A stretch of DNA of 64,000 nt from Pinibacter soli (GTDB taxonomy: Bacteria; Bacteroidota; Bacteroidia; Chitinophagales; Chitinophagaceae): positions 181,897 through 245,896 of the forward strand of contig NZ_JASBRG010000007.1 of NCBI RefSeq assembly GCF_029961145.1. The letters are read 5' to 3'. Under the pieces are notes generated by a model. That model saw only the letters and a program-made list of their open reading frames with translations, was not told the origin of the DNA and did not search any database. The position numbers and the translations under genes are program-made. Every line of letters starts with the position of its first letter. Within the stretch, counting starts at the first letter, position 1. Shown here piece after piece: positions 9,486 to 18,893 of the stretch.

Positions 9486-12400
9486 ATGACCCGTTTGATT
9501 GTTTGCTTTTGTTGTTTGCTTTTTGTTGCGCCTCTGCGTGGAACCAGCCAGGCGCCGGCTATTAATTTTAAGCATATACGGAATGAGGATGGTCTCTCCA
9601 ACAGCACCATCGAATGCATTTACCAGGATGGCCGCGGGTTCATTTGGTTCGGCACACGCGATGGCCTTAACCGTTATGATGGCTATAAAATAAAAGTCTT
9701 CAAAACAAACGACTCGATCGCCACAAGCATTTCCGACAACTTCATCACTTGCCTCTTCCAGGACAAATCCCAGCAACTTTGGATAGGCACTGCCAACGGC
9801 CTCAACAGTTTCGATCCTGTTACAAACGCCTTTACCCGCTACAAATACAGCGGCAAATCCGGCAGCATCAGTTATAATTATATCAGCGGCATTGTAGAAG
9901 AAAGCAACAACCGCCTCCTCGTCAGTACGCTCGGCGGCGGCCTCAATATTTTTGACAAAAACACCAAATCCTTTACGTCGCTCCGCCAAAACGGAACCGC
10001 TAAAGGACCGGCGAGCGACAAAATTTACTGTTTATATAAAGACAGCCGCGGCAACACATGGGTAGGTTCCGATGCAGGCGTGCAAATTTTCGACGCAGAA
10101 AATGCTTTTTTTAAAACACCTCTTGAAGTCAGCAACATCAGCAACGCAGTAACGGCGATTAAAGAAGACAAAGGCGGCAACCTCATCATCGGCACAGCGG
10201 GCAATGGGCTCTATTTGTTCAACCAACAGTTCAATACACTCAAACAATTCAGTCACTCCGTAACCGATAATGCTTCCATCAGCAGCAATCTTGTGCGGGC
10301 CATTTGGGTAACCGCCTCCGGCAAAATATGGACCGGGACGGTGAACGGCGGTCTCGATCTGTTCGATCCGGTAAGCGGACGTTTCTTTAATTATAAATAT
10401 GAACCCGGCGATCCGCAAAGTTTATCGCAAAGAACGGTTTCCGCTTTGTTCGAAGACAACCAGGAAAATCTTTGGGTGGGCACGCACCGCGGCGGTGTTA
10501 ATATATATATGCCCAAAACGGAAAAATTTTCCCTTTACCGGCAGGAGCGTAGCGACAACAGCCTTAGCTATAACGACGTAAAATCTTTCTGCGAAGATCG
10601 CGAAGGCAATATCTGGATCGGCACCGACGGCGGCGGGTTAAATTTGTTTGACCGAAACAAAAAGACCTTCACGCATTTTAAATATGATCCGCTCAATGCC
10701 CGTTCGCTCGCTTCCAACGAAGTGCTCGGCATTACGGAAGACAGCAAAGGCAAATTGTGGGTGGGTACCTGGGGCGGCGGTTTGTGCCTGCTCGACCGCG
10801 CCAGCCGCACGTTTACACGACTCACACACAACGCGGCAGACAACGGCTCCATTTCATCCAATTTTATACAGGCTATTTTTGAAGACAGCCAGCAGCGCCT
10901 TTGGATCGCCACTTACTATGGCGGTTTGAATTTGTATGATCAAAACACGAGGAAGTTTTCTGCAGTGAAAACAAGCGCCAGTGGAAAAACAAAAATTTCC
11001 GGCAACAATACCGTTTCCATTAACGAAGATAAAAGCGGCAATATCTGGATAGGTACTGATGACGGCGGCCTGAACTGCCTGCAACGCTCTACCGGCGAGT
11101 TTATCCATTACTTCAACAATGAGGAAAAAAAGCCTGACCTGCGTGTGATATTTGTCGACAGCCACAACAGGCTTTGGGTGGGACAAAAAGGTTTGTATTT
11201 GTTTGACGAAAAACAAAACGCCTTTCAACTCTTCACCAAAAAAGCCGGATTATCCGACGAGTTCATCAAAGGAATGGAGGAAGACAACAACGGCATTTTT
11301 TGGATCACTACTTCCAATGGACTCACAAAGTTTGATCCGTCTACACTTGCGTTTAAAAAATACAACACCGCCGATGGCTTACAGGGCATGGAATTCGAGG
11401 CGAATGCATTTCTCAAAACAAAAGACGGCCAGATCTTCTTTGGTGGCGTGAACGGCTTCAATAGTTTTTATCCCAAAAACATTTCAACCAACGGCTTTGT
11501 TCCGCCGGTTTACATTACCGATCTGCAAATATCCAACGACCCGCATCCATCTGCAAAGCAAAAAGAAGACATCAGCTACACGCACAAAGTGGTGCTGAGT
11601 TACAGGCAATCGACCTTTGCCTTTTCATTTGCCGCGCTCAATTACGTGGCATCGGAGAACAACAAATTTGCTTACAAACTTGATGGCTGGGACAAAGATT
11701 GGATCGAAGCGGGCAATGATCGAAAGGCTTCTTACACCAACGTGAGCCCGGGCACATACACCTTCCGCGTGCGAGCCTCCAACAACGATGGCATCTGGAA
11801 CGAAACAGGACAAGAGATCACCCTCGTGATCACACCGCCGTTTTGGGCAACATGGTGGTTCAAAACAATTGTCGCGCTGATCGTTGGTGGTGTTGCGTAT
11901 AGCTTTTACCAAAACAAAAGAAAACTCGAGCGCCAGAAACTGGAAGAGGAAAAGAAGGAAGAAGTGCATCAAATGCAATTGCAGTTCTTCACCAACATCT
12001 CGCACGAGTTCCGCACGCCGCTTTCACTCATCATGGGTCCGGCGGAAAAACTCATACAGGACAAAACCGCTTCGCAACATCATCAATACTATAACATCAT
12101 TTACCGGAACGCTTACCGCCTCATGAATCTCATCAACGAGCTGATGGATTTCCGCAAAGCAGAATCCGGCATTTTGAAACTCCACGTCATGCCCGGCAAC
12201 ATGGAACTTTTTCTGCAGGAAATAGCCGAAGAGTTTGGCGGAGCGGCGAATGAAAAAAACATACACTTTACCGTTAGCACCTCCGGCATTCCCAACGAAA
12301 GCTGGTTCGACCGTCAGATACTGGAAAAAATACTCATCAACCTCATCGGCAATTCGTTTAAATACACGGCCAGCGGCGGCACCATTACCGTGCAAGCTGT

Positions 12401-13583
12401 CGCTTCCATGGAGGGTTACAAACCGCCTTTTGAAAACCACTTAAATATTGCCAGCGACTACAAGCCATTGCAAACAATTTACCTGCGCGTGGCCGACAAT
12501 GGCATTGGTATTTCCAAAGAATCCATCGTGCATTTGTTTGAACGCTACTATAAAGTGTCCGACACGCACATGGGCTACGGCATCGGACTGGCTTTTGTGA
12601 AGAGCATAACGGCGCTGCACAAGGGAAGCATTCGTGTGTACAGCGAACGCAACAAAGGCACAGAGATCATTGTGGCATTGCCTTGCTCACGCGAAGACTT
12701 TAGCGATGAAGAACGCTGGATGAGCAACCAAACGCCGAACTCAACTTTTGCCGGTGCATACGACGTGGACGATCAAGCGGAAGAACTGCCGGTAGAGGAG
12801 GAGCCACAACCAGAAAACACCAACGCGCCGCTCATTCTGATCGTGGATGACAACGACGAACTGCGCAACTTTTTAAGGGACAGCATTGGCAAAAAATACC
12901 GCATTGCCGAAGCGGCGAATGGCAAAGATGGTTTGGCGCTTGCAAAAGCCGACCATCCCGATCTCATCATCAGCGACATCATGATGCCGGTAATGAACGG
13001 CGTTGATCTTTGCCGCCAGGTGAAGGAAGATGTGGAGATATCCGACATTCCCTTCCTGATGCTGACTGCCAAGGAATCGCTGCAATCAAAAATAGAAGGC
13101 ACCGACTCCGGCGCCGATCATTATTTTACCAAACCGATCAGCATTAACCTGCTGGAAAAAACGATCGACAACATCTTCAAGCAAAAAGAAAAGCTAAAGG
13201 AAAAATACCGCCGCGACTACTACAGTGAAGTGAAGGACATTGTACAAAGCAGCAAGGACAAGGATTTCCTGCAAGAGCTGATCACTGTAATTGAAACGCA
13301 CATCAGTAGCCCGGAAATGGACATCAACTACATCTGCACGCAAATCGGCATGAGCCGCACGAGCCTCTACCATAAAATAAAAAGCATCACCGGCCAATCC
13401 ATCGGCGAATTCATCCGCAGCATCCGCCTGAAAAAAGCCGCCCAGCTTTTAACAGAAGAAGACATCTCAATCACCGAAGCGATGTACAGTGTGGGGATAC
13501 AAACGCAGTCGTATTTCACGAAAGCATTTAAGAATGAGTTCGGGAAAACGCCTAGCCAGTTTTTGAAGGAGTTGAAGAGGTGA
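9486..13583 (+). CDS. Hybrid two-component system sensor/regulator (HTCS)
   Basis: One-protein two-component system that senses a glycan breakdown product in the periplasm and activates the adjacent Sus operon. The ATG at 9486 is chosen because codons upstream of it translate a family E repeat. 1365 residues: signal peptide (MTRLIVCFCCLLFV); about 14 propeller blades with motifs such as FIWFGTRDGLNRYDG and NIWIGTDGGGLNLFD (residues 35-700); Y_Y_Y domain (about 705-788, FAYKLDGWDKDWIEAG); one membrane helix (about 790-810); HisKA with SHEFRTPLSLI (about 838); ATPase motifs LINLIGNSFKYT, DNGIGIS and GYGIGLAF; receiver from about 1112 (LILIVDDNDE, phospho-acceptor Asp in LIISDIMMP); C-terminal AraC-type HTH (MDINYICTQIGMSRTSLYHK to FGKTPSQFLKEL). 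All catalytic boxes look intact. Transcribed divergently from SusC. Confidence 0.95.
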   Translation: MTRLIVCFCCLLFVAPLRGTSQAPAINFKHIRNEDGLSNSTIECIYQDGRGFIWFGTRDGLNRYDGYKIKVFKTNDSIATSISDNFITCLFQDKSQQLWIGTANGLNSFDPVTNAFTRYKYSGKSGSISYNYISGIVEESNNRLLVSTLGGGLNIFDKNTKSFTSLRQNGTAKGPASDKIYCLYKDSRGNTWVGSDAGVQIFDAENAFFKTPLEVSNISNAVTAIKEDKGGNLIIGTAGNGLYLFNQQFNTLKQFSHSVTDNASISSNLVRAIWVTASGKIWTGTVNGGLDLFDPVSGRFFNYKYEPGDPQSLSQRTVSALFEDNQENLWVGTHRGGVNIYMPKTEKFSLYRQERSDNSLSYNDVKSFCEDREGNIWIGTDGGGLNLFDRNKKTFTHFKYDPLNARSLASNEVLGITEDSKGKLWVGTWGGGLCLLDRASRTFTRLTHNAADNGSISSNFIQAIFEDSQQRLWIATYYGGLNLYDQNTRKFSAVKTSASGKTKISGNNTVSINEDKSGNIWIGTDDGGLNCLQRSTGEFIHYFNNEEKKPDLRVIFVDSHNRLWVGQKGLYLFDEKQNAFQLFTKKAGLSDEFIKGMEEDNNGIFWITTSNGLTKFDPSTLAFKKYNTADGLQGMEFEANAFLKTKDGQIFFGGVNGFNSFYPKNISTNGFVPPVYITDLQISNDPHPSAKQKEDISYTHKVVLSYRQSTFAFSFAALNYVASENNKFAYKLDGWDKDWIEAGNDRKASYTNVSPGTYTFRVRASNNDGIWNETGQEITLVITPPFWATWWFKTIVALIVGGVAYSFYQNKRKLERQKLEEEKKEEVHQMQLQFFTNISHEFRTPLSLIMGPAEKLIQDKTASQHHQYYNIIYRNAYRLMNLINELMDFRKAESGILKLHVMPGNMELFLQEIAEEFGGAANEKNIHFTVSTSGIPNESWFDRQILEKILINLIGNSFKYTASGGTITVQAVASMEGYKPPFENHLNIASDYKPLQTIYLRVADNGIGISKESIVHLFERYYKVSDTHMGYGIGLAFVKSITALHKGSIRVYSERNKGTEIIVALPCSREDFSDEERWMSNQTPNSTFAGAYDVDDQAEELPVEEEPQPENTNAPLILIVDDNDELRNFLRDSIGKKYRIAEAANGKDGLALAKADHPDLIISDIMMPVMNGVDLCRQVKEDVEISDIPFLMLTAKESLQSKIEGTDSGADHYFTKPISINLLEKTIDNIFKQKEKLKEKYRRDYYSEVKDIVQSSKDKDFLQELITVIETHISSPEMDINYICTQIGMSRTSLYHKIKSITGQSIGEFIRSIRLKKAAQLLTEEDISITEAMYSVGIQTQSYFTKAFKNEFGKTPSQFLKELKR

Positions 13584-13611
13584 GGGAAGAGGTTTTATTT
13601 GTATTTTACGA

Positions 13612-13632
13612 TTCAATTAAATTTTAATTGAA
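13612..13632. promoter_or_regulatory. Perfect 21-bp palindrome before the OLD/helicase operon
   Basis: TTCAATTAAA, one central T, then TTTAATTGAA: a perfect dyad 26 bases before the start of the OLD-nuclease gene and 29 bases after the HTCS stop. It is not followed by a T-run, so an operator or a processing hairpin is more likely than a simple terminator. It is AT-rich and short, so chance cannot be excluded. Confidence 0.4.
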
Positions 13633-13658
13633 ATATTAACCCCTTATCTAGAGTCAAA

Positions 13659-15812
13659 ATGTTCATATCAAAAGTTAGCATCAGAAACTATCGAAATTTT
13701 AAAAACTCTAAATTTATTTTTAAAGAAGGAATTAATACGATAATCGGAGAGAACGGAGCCGGGAAGACAAATCTTTTTCGAGCTCTTCGATTATTGTTGG
13801 ACGATTCATATTTACAATACTCTTATAAGCTATCCGAAAATGATTTCAATAGATCATTAAAAGATTGGAAAGGACAATGGATTATTATTAGCATAGAGTT
13901 TGATAAAATAAATAACAATGAAGCAATTCAATCATTATTTATTCATGGCACTGGATTAGTTCAGGAAAATTATGTCAATAAGGCCACCTATACATTATTC
14001 TTTCGTCCCAAAATAAATGTTAGACAAAAGCTTTCGGATTTAAAAAAAGGCGATACGGAAGGCTTAAACAAAATCCTTCGAGAGATAACAATAAAAGATT
14101 ATGAAACTTTTTTTACTGGAAAAAGTACAGCTGACTTTAATAATTTCCAAACATATAAGAAACTGGTAGGAGATTTTGAAAAGATTGAATTTCCAGAACC
14201 AACATACTTCGATGCTTCTCTTTTTGGAACTAAGATCCCACATCAACTTTCTATTTCAAAAGAAGTTTGTTTCACATTTATTAAAGCGCTACGCGATGTT
14301 GTTAGTGATTTTCAAAACAACAAAACAAATCCTCTATTAACTCTATTAAAAAACAAAAGCGGAAAAATAAAACCGGAAACTTTTGAACCAATAAATGAAT
14401 TAGTTGAAAAGCTAAATCAAGAAATAGAATCAATGGAGGATGTTGAAAGTATTAGAGAGGATATAAAAAATACAATTCAAGACACAGTTGGTCGAACTTA
14501 TTCACCATCTTCACTTTCGATTAAATCGAGTGTTCCTGATGATGCTGATAAGCTCTTACAATCATTAAAACTTTTTATCGGAGAATCGGACGAAGCCTAC
14601 GAAGGTAATATTCATGAGCTAAGTTTGGGTGGAGCAAACCTTGTTTTTCTTACATTAAAATTATTGGAATTTAAATATCAAAAAACTAAAGATTCTTTTG
14701 CCAATTTTCTAATGATAGAAGAACCTGAAGCTCATATTCACACTCATATTCAAAAAACACTTTTTGATAAATTAGATTACTCGGATACTCAAATTATCTA
14801 TTCGACACATTCAACGCAAATCTCAGAGGTAAGTAATGTTGAAAATGCAAATATTCTGGCAAAAAAAACAAACTATGCTGAAGTATACCAACCCTCTGCA
14901 GGTTTAGATCCAGAGAATATATCTGAAGTCCAGAGGTATTTAGACGCAGTAAGAACTAACTTGCTTTTTGCAAAAGGAGTAATATTAGTCGAAGGAGATG
15001 CCGAAGAAATATTGATTCCTCAACTGATAAAACAGGTATGGGGTGTTAGTCTTGACGAATTAGGAATTAGTTTAATCAACATTAGAAGTACTGGCTTCAC
15101 GAATGTCGCCCAATTATTTCACTCAGATCGGATTCGCAGGAAGTGTGGTATAATTACAGATTTAGATCAAGCAATATGCGACACAAGTGTCTTACCAGAA
15201 GATAGCGAAGAAATTGAAACGTACAAAAAACGACTCAAAAGATCTGAAAGTGTTGGTAGGCAAAGAAAAGAAACTTTGGATAAGCTTGCACTAAAAAACG
15301 AATGGCTCGAAGTATTTTATGCCACCCACACTTTTGAGGTAGATTTAATAAAGGCAGACAACGCGTTTGAGGTAAGTAGAATATCAAATAAGATTTACAA
15401 GGACACGGAAACTATAGAGTTAGCCGATGCAGAACTTTTTTCAAATGATGTTTCAATATATGGCAAGCGTGTCATTACAATGGCGAAACATGTAGGGAAA
15501 GGGTGGTTTGCAATTTTATTAGCAAAAGAAATTACTTGTCACACTATTATTCCCGAATATATCGTAAATGCAGTTCTTTTCGCGAAAGAATATTATTCAA
15601 ATAACCTAATTGCCGACATTGTAGAATTCAGAATTAGAAATTACTCCTTTGAAACGACAATGTATTCTGCAAATTGTAAATCTGCGTTGACGCTATACAG
15701 AAAGAGAGAAATCGATATAACGGAGTTAATTTCAACATTAGAACAGACAATGGCAAACGACCAAATTATATCAGTACTTAAAAGAATTGAACTAAATGTT
15801 TTCCTTGGATAA
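13659..15812 (+). CDS. OLD-family ATPase/TOPRIM endonuclease, Gabija GajA-like (class 2 OLD)
   Basis: Predicted nucleotide-regulated DNA endonuclease of an anti-phage system. 717 residues: an SMC/RecF-like ATPase (MFISKVSIRNYRNFKNSKF; Walker A GENGAGKT at residues 30-37; ABC signature LSLGGANL near 322; Walker B FLMIEEPEAHIH near 350; H-loop IIYSTHSTQ near 383) followed by a TOPRIM domain (GVILVEGDAEEILIP near 440-454 with the metal-binding Glu; IITDLDQA near 500). In family terms, class 2 OLD proteins stand next to a UvrD-type helicase, and GajA is one of them. The described GajA is near 580 residues, so about 130 residues at the C-terminus are extra and I recognise nothing in them. The coding sequence is AT-rich and rich in AAA/AAT/ATA codons compared with the HTCS gene just upstream, a sign of transfer. 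Confidence 0.88.
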   Translation: MFISKVSIRNYRNFKNSKFIFKEGINTIIGENGAGKTNLFRALRLLLDDSYLQYSYKLSENDFNRSLKDWKGQWIIISIEFDKINNNEAIQSLFIHGTGLVQENYVNKATYTLFFRPKINVRQKLSDLKKGDTEGLNKILREITIKDYETFFTGKSTADFNNFQTYKKLVGDFEKIEFPEPTYFDASLFGTKIPHQLSISKEVCFTFIKALRDVVSDFQNNKTNPLLTLLKNKSGKIKPETFEPINELVEKLNQEIESMEDVESIREDIKNTIQDTVGRTYSPSSLSIKSSVPDDADKLLQSLKLFIGESDEAYEGNIHELSLGGANLVFLTLKLLEFKYQKTKDSFANFLMIEEPEAHIHTHIQKTLFDKLDYSDTQIIYSTHSTQISEVSNVENANILAKKTNYAEVYQPSAGLDPENISEVQRYLDAVRTNLLFAKGVILVEGDAEEILIPQLIKQVWGVSLDELGISLINIRSTGFTNVAQLFHSDRIRRKCGIITDLDQAICDTSVLPEDSEEIETYKKRLKRSESVGRQRKETLDKLALKNEWLEVFYATHTFEVDLIKADNAFEVSRISNKIYKDTETIELADAELFSNDVSIYGKRVITMAKHVGKGWFAILLAKEITCHTIIPEYIVNAVLFAKEYYSNNLIADIVEFRIRNYSFETTMYSANCKSALTLYRKREIDITELISTLEQTMANDQIISVLKRIELNVFLG

Positions 15813-17589
15813 CAACGATTTAAATCTGGAGCAACAAAATTCAATACTCTGCGCTGAGAGTGTCTTACTTGTGGCCTGTCCGGGAAGTGGCAAAACAAGA
15901 ACTTTGACATATAAAATTGCATATGAACTTTCAAGACTTAAATCCAGCAAAGAGTTTGTTATTGCAATCACATACACTAATAATGCGGCAGATGAAATCA
16001 AGGACAGAATAGAATTATTGGGAGTTGACATTGCAAACTTATGGATCGGAACAATTCACTCTTTCTGCTCACAATGGATTTTACGCCCTTATGGCTTATA
16101 TCACGAAAGATTAAAATATGGCTTCAGAGTGATCAACTCACACGAATCAGAAAAGTTGCTTGCTGATCTATGCAACCATTTTAAGTTTCCAGGAGTTTCG
16201 GTTTGGGACTGTAACCTCTTGGCCAGACCTGATCAATTAGTTATAACCTGCTTGGATAAAAGAAAACACAAATACATTGAGCAGATTTATGAAAGATATT
16301 TTGAAATCTTGAAAGACAATAATCAGATAGACTTTGAACAAATATTATTTTATTCCTATCAAATATTGCTAAAGAATCCAATAATTGCAAAAACATTGGG
16401 CAATTTGTTTCCGTTCATTTTAGTGGATGAATACCAAGACACAAAAGAGATTCAATATCATATTATCGCGAAAATTCTAAAAGCAAATAAAGAAAGTTCA
16501 AAAACTTTAATTGTAGGCGACCCCAATCAATCTATTTTTGAATCGCTTGGAGGTTACCCAATGCCCAAAGGTGAATTAGAAAACCTGTTTGGTTTTCAAT
16601 TGGCGGAATTCGAATTAAAAAACAACTATAGATCTTCGGAGAAAATCACCAAATACTTTGAATATTATAAAGTATATCCAAGCAAAATAATCGCGGCGGG
16701 TAAACACAAAGAACATAATAGCCTCATCACATTCAATAGCGTTGTATCCGTTAATAACCTAATTGATGAAATCGCGAGACTACTGCAATTCAATATAGAA
16801 GATCTAGGCATCTCACCAAATGAAATATGTATTGCAGCTCCTCAATGGGTTCATATCGCAAGCATCACTAGGCGGCTAATGGTGAAACTTCCGGATTATA
16901 GTTTTGATGGTCCTGGGATGGCTCCATTTTCAAGAGATATTGAAAATTTTTGGTTTAAAGTTTCTAGGATTGTATTGACTGAACCTTCGCCGTTTATGTA
17001 TGTACGTCGTTTACGTTGGGCCAAAGTGATATTAGAAGAACTCAATTCAATGGGCATCAATGTTACTGACATGTCAAACAAAAACTTCCTATCCATATGT
17101 AATTCTATCACCTTGGGTGAACAAGACGGTTTAACATATCTACAAATCTTTTTTAAACAATTGAGTCAAAGGTTGTCGATAGACATCGATCATTTCCCAA
17201 TGCTGAAAGAACATTACAAATCATTCTTCGAAAGCTCTCAAGCTCGAATAGATAGACTTAAAAAAGATGGAGGAGCATACATCTCTGACATTGAAAATTT
17301 CAGAAAAGTTTTTAAACAAAAAGATGGAATAACCGTATCTACTCTTCACGGTATAAAGGGCGAAGAATACGATACAATGATTGGATTTGGGCTGTTGCAC
17401 AACTACGTTCCTCACTTCAGTGACGAGCGAGGAGACGAAACCTCAAAGAAAATGTTGTATGTATTAGCATCGAGGGCCAGAAAGAATCTTCATATTATTT
17501 CGGAGACGGGGCGAGTTAATGGGAGAAGAGAAAATCTGTTACCAACAAGCCACTTAAAAAACTATACCTATGACTACGATGTTTTTTAG
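15796..17589 (+). CDS. UvrD/Rep-type superfamily 1 helicase, Gabija GajB-like
   Basis: Second gene of the pair; its ATG lies inside the end of the nuclease gene (17-base overlap, +1 frame), so translation is probably coupled. 597 residues with a full SF1A motif set: Q-motif LNLEQQNSIL, Walker A ACPGSGKTRTL (27-37), Ia ITYTNNAADEI, Ic IGTIHSFC, Walker B LVDEYQDT (about 210-217), III LIVGDPNQSIF (about 240), IV NNYRSSEKI, V VSTLHGIKGEEYD (about 513), VI LYVLASRARKNL (about 553). Gabija helicases are known to act with GajA, in published work sensing DNA ends or nucleotide state; the role here is by homology. The same AT-rich composition as its partner marks the two genes as one acquired unit. 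A housekeeping UvrD/PcrA is unlikely: those are larger and not fused in overlap to an OLD gene. Confidence 0.88.
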   Translation: MFSLDNNDLNLEQQNSILCAESVLLVACPGSGKTRTLTYKIAYELSRLKSSKEFVIAITYTNNAADEIKDRIELLGVDIANLWIGTIHSFCSQWILRPYGLYHERLKYGFRVINSHESEKLLADLCNHFKFPGVSVWDCNLLARPDQLVITCLDKRKHKYIEQIYERYFEILKDNNQIDFEQILFYSYQILLKNPIIAKTLGNLFPFILVDEYQDTKEIQYHIIAKILKANKESSKTLIVGDPNQSIFESLGGYPMPKGELENLFGFQLAEFELKNNYRSSEKITKYFEYYKVYPSKIIAAGKHKEHNSLITFNSVVSVNNLIDEIARLLQFNIEDLGISPNEICIAAPQWVHIASITRRLMVKLPDYSFDGPGMAPFSRDIENFWFKVSRIVLTEPSPFMYVRRLRWAKVILEELNSMGINVTDMSNKNFLSICNSITLGEQDGLTYLQIFFKQLSQRLSIDIDHFPMLKEHYKSFFESSQARIDRLKKDGGAYISDIENFRKVFKQKDGITVSTLHGIKGEEYDTMIGFGLLHNYVPHFSDERGDETSKKMLYVLASRARKNLHIISETGRVNGRRENLLPTSHLKNYTYDYDVF

Positions 17590-17597
17590 AATTTTTT

Positions 17598-17625
17598 AGG
17601 TGTGGGAACTTAAGTTGCCACACCT
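17598..17625. terminator. Hairpin after the helicase gene
   Basis: AGGTGTGG (17598-17605) pairs with CCACACCT (17618-17625), and the loop itself contains AACTTAAGTT. It stands 8 bases after the stop. No T-run follows on the plus strand, so termination strength is uncertain. Confidence 0.5.
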
Positions 17626-17678
17626 CTGGGATTAAATCTTAACTTCTTAAAAATTATTTAAGATTAATAGCGCTGAAG

Positions 17679-18107
17679 TCACTTTCCCTCCATCAACTTC
17701 TCCAACCTCGCAATCATTTCCTCTTTCTCCTTCAACATCCTTTCATACAGCGCAATCTTCTCGTCATGCAATTGAACAATCATATCAATTGGATTGAATG
17801 TAGGATTGCTATTGAAAAATGACGGTTGCTGACAATGATCGAAATTAGCTGTATTGGAAATTACATTGATGGCTTGTTCGTCATCTAAATTTTGGAAAAC
17901 CTCTACAGGAATATTCAAGGCAGTAGAAACCAATAGTAAAATCTCGGGTTCAATTGTTTCCTTTTGTTCGAGTAAGGAAATTTTGCGTTGGGTCCATTCT
18001 TCGCCCATTTCATCAGCGAGGCCTTCTTGCTTCCAGCCTCTCATTTCACGGAAACGTTTTACGTTGCGGCCTTCGTGTATTTTGTGCGTAGGGTTGTGTG
18101 TTGCCAT
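17679..18107 (-). CDS. XRE-family HTH regulator with C-terminal coiled coil
   Basis: 142 residues. The HTH_3 domain covers about residues 14-70 (NVKRFREMRGWKQEGLADEM, then TQRKISLLEQKETIEPEILLLVSTALNIPVEVF). A linker holding HCQQPSFFNSNPTFNPIDMI leads to a C-terminal heptad-like helix (LHDEKIALYERMLKEKEEMIARLEKLM), suited to dimerisation. This domain layout recurs in many Bacteroidota as a stand-alone regulator. It converges on the helicase gene across 89 bases and is not AT-rich like that gene, so I do not count it as part of the Gabija-like unit, although a regulatory role cannot be excluded. Its own promoter region contains a family G inverted repeat. Confidence 0.8.
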   Translation of the reverse strand: MATHNPTHKIHEGRNVKRFREMRGWKQEGLADEMGEEWTQRKISLLEQKETIEPEILLLVSTALNIPVEVFQNLDDEQAINVISNTANFDHCQQPSFFNSNPTFNPIDMIVQLHDEKIALYERMLKEKEEMIARLEKLMEGK

Positions 18108-18142
18108 AAGAGCAAATTAAGAAAAAAGTTTTGAGTTTTGAA

Positions 18143-18256
18143 AAGCTTAAGGCCTAAGGCTTAACGCGCAACGCATAACGCGGGGCACCTCGAAGATGCG
18201 GGCACTCCGTTAGGCGTTGAGCATTTGGCATTAAGCGTTTAGCATGCCTTAATAAG
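18143..18256. repeat. Family G inverted repeat upstream of the XRE gene
   Basis: Left arm CTTAAGGCCTAAGGCTTAAC and onward to 18181; right arm 18210-18254 (TTAGGCGTTGAGCATTTGG, then ATTAAGCGTTTAGCATGCC). A GGGGCACCTCGAAGATGCGGG stretch lies in the centre. Related to 28625-28678 and 40117-40174. Confidence 0.7.
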
Positions 18257-18294
18257 TATTTGAGTGGAAAAGTATTTGGTAGGGGAGCGCAAAT

Positions 18295-18858
18295 TTACAC
18301 TTTTAATGAACACCGAAATCCTCTTGCAGCATAATAACTTTCTGCGCCGTTATGATACAGGAACACGGTGTTGTAGCGACGGTCACAAAAAACGGCGCCG
18401 CCGAGTTTGCGGATGTCGGCAGGAGTGGATACCCAACTGGAGGTTTTTAAATCGAACTGGCCGAGTTGCTGCAACTCGCGATACTGGGTTTCGGTTAAGA
18501 TGTCAACGCCCATGTCGGCAGCCATGTTGATGGCGCTGTCTTCGGGTTTGTGTTCCTTTCTTGATTCCAGCGCCTGGTGGTCGTAACAAAGACTTCTGCG
18601 GCCCTTGGGACTTTCCGCGGAGCAATCATAAAAAGTAAACTCGTTTGTTTTTTTATCGTAAGCTACCACGTCGGGTTCGCCGCCGGTTTCTTCCATTTTT
18701 TGCAGCGACCAACATTTGTCTGGCTGCGCTTCCAGCTTTGCCTGCACGGCGGTCCAGTCAAGACCTTTGTGGCAGTTCATGTTTTTTTCGAACCGTGTCT
18801 TTAAAGTTTTTAGTAGTTCGCCGGTTTCGGCGGCGGAGAGTTTGTTTGTTTTTTTCAT
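18295..18858 (-). CDS. DUF4256 domain protein
   Basis: 187 residues, soluble, no signal peptide. It matches the DUF4256 family over its whole length: LLKTLKTRFEKNMNCHKGLDW near the N-terminus, EETGGEPDVVAYDKKTNEFTFYDCSAESPKGRRSLCYDHQAL in the middle (given here in two joined parts as one conserved block), and the C-terminal GGAVFCDRRYNTVFLYHNGAESYYAARGFR block. The biochemical function of the family is unknown to me. It forms the end of a run of small minus-strand genes (ArsR, AHSA1, DoxX, YdeI-like) that commonly travel together in soil Bacteroidota. Confidence 0.85.
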   Translation of the reverse strand: MKKTNKLSAAETGELLKTLKTRFEKNMNCHKGLDWTAVQAKLEAQPDKCWSLQKMEETGGEPDVVAYDKKTNEFTFYDCSAESPKGRRSLCYDHQALESRKEHKPEDSAINMAADMGVDILTETQYRELQQLGQFDLKTSSWVSTPADIRKLGGAVFCDRRYNTVFLYHNGAESYYAARGFRCSLKV

Positions 18859-18893
18859 GGTTGGTTTGATTTGTTGGTTGATGATCGGCGACT

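Noticed and set aside
17679-18107. XRE regulator as a third Gabija component
   Set aside because: Opposite strand, different base composition, and the described Gabija has two genes; this regulator family is widespread on its own.
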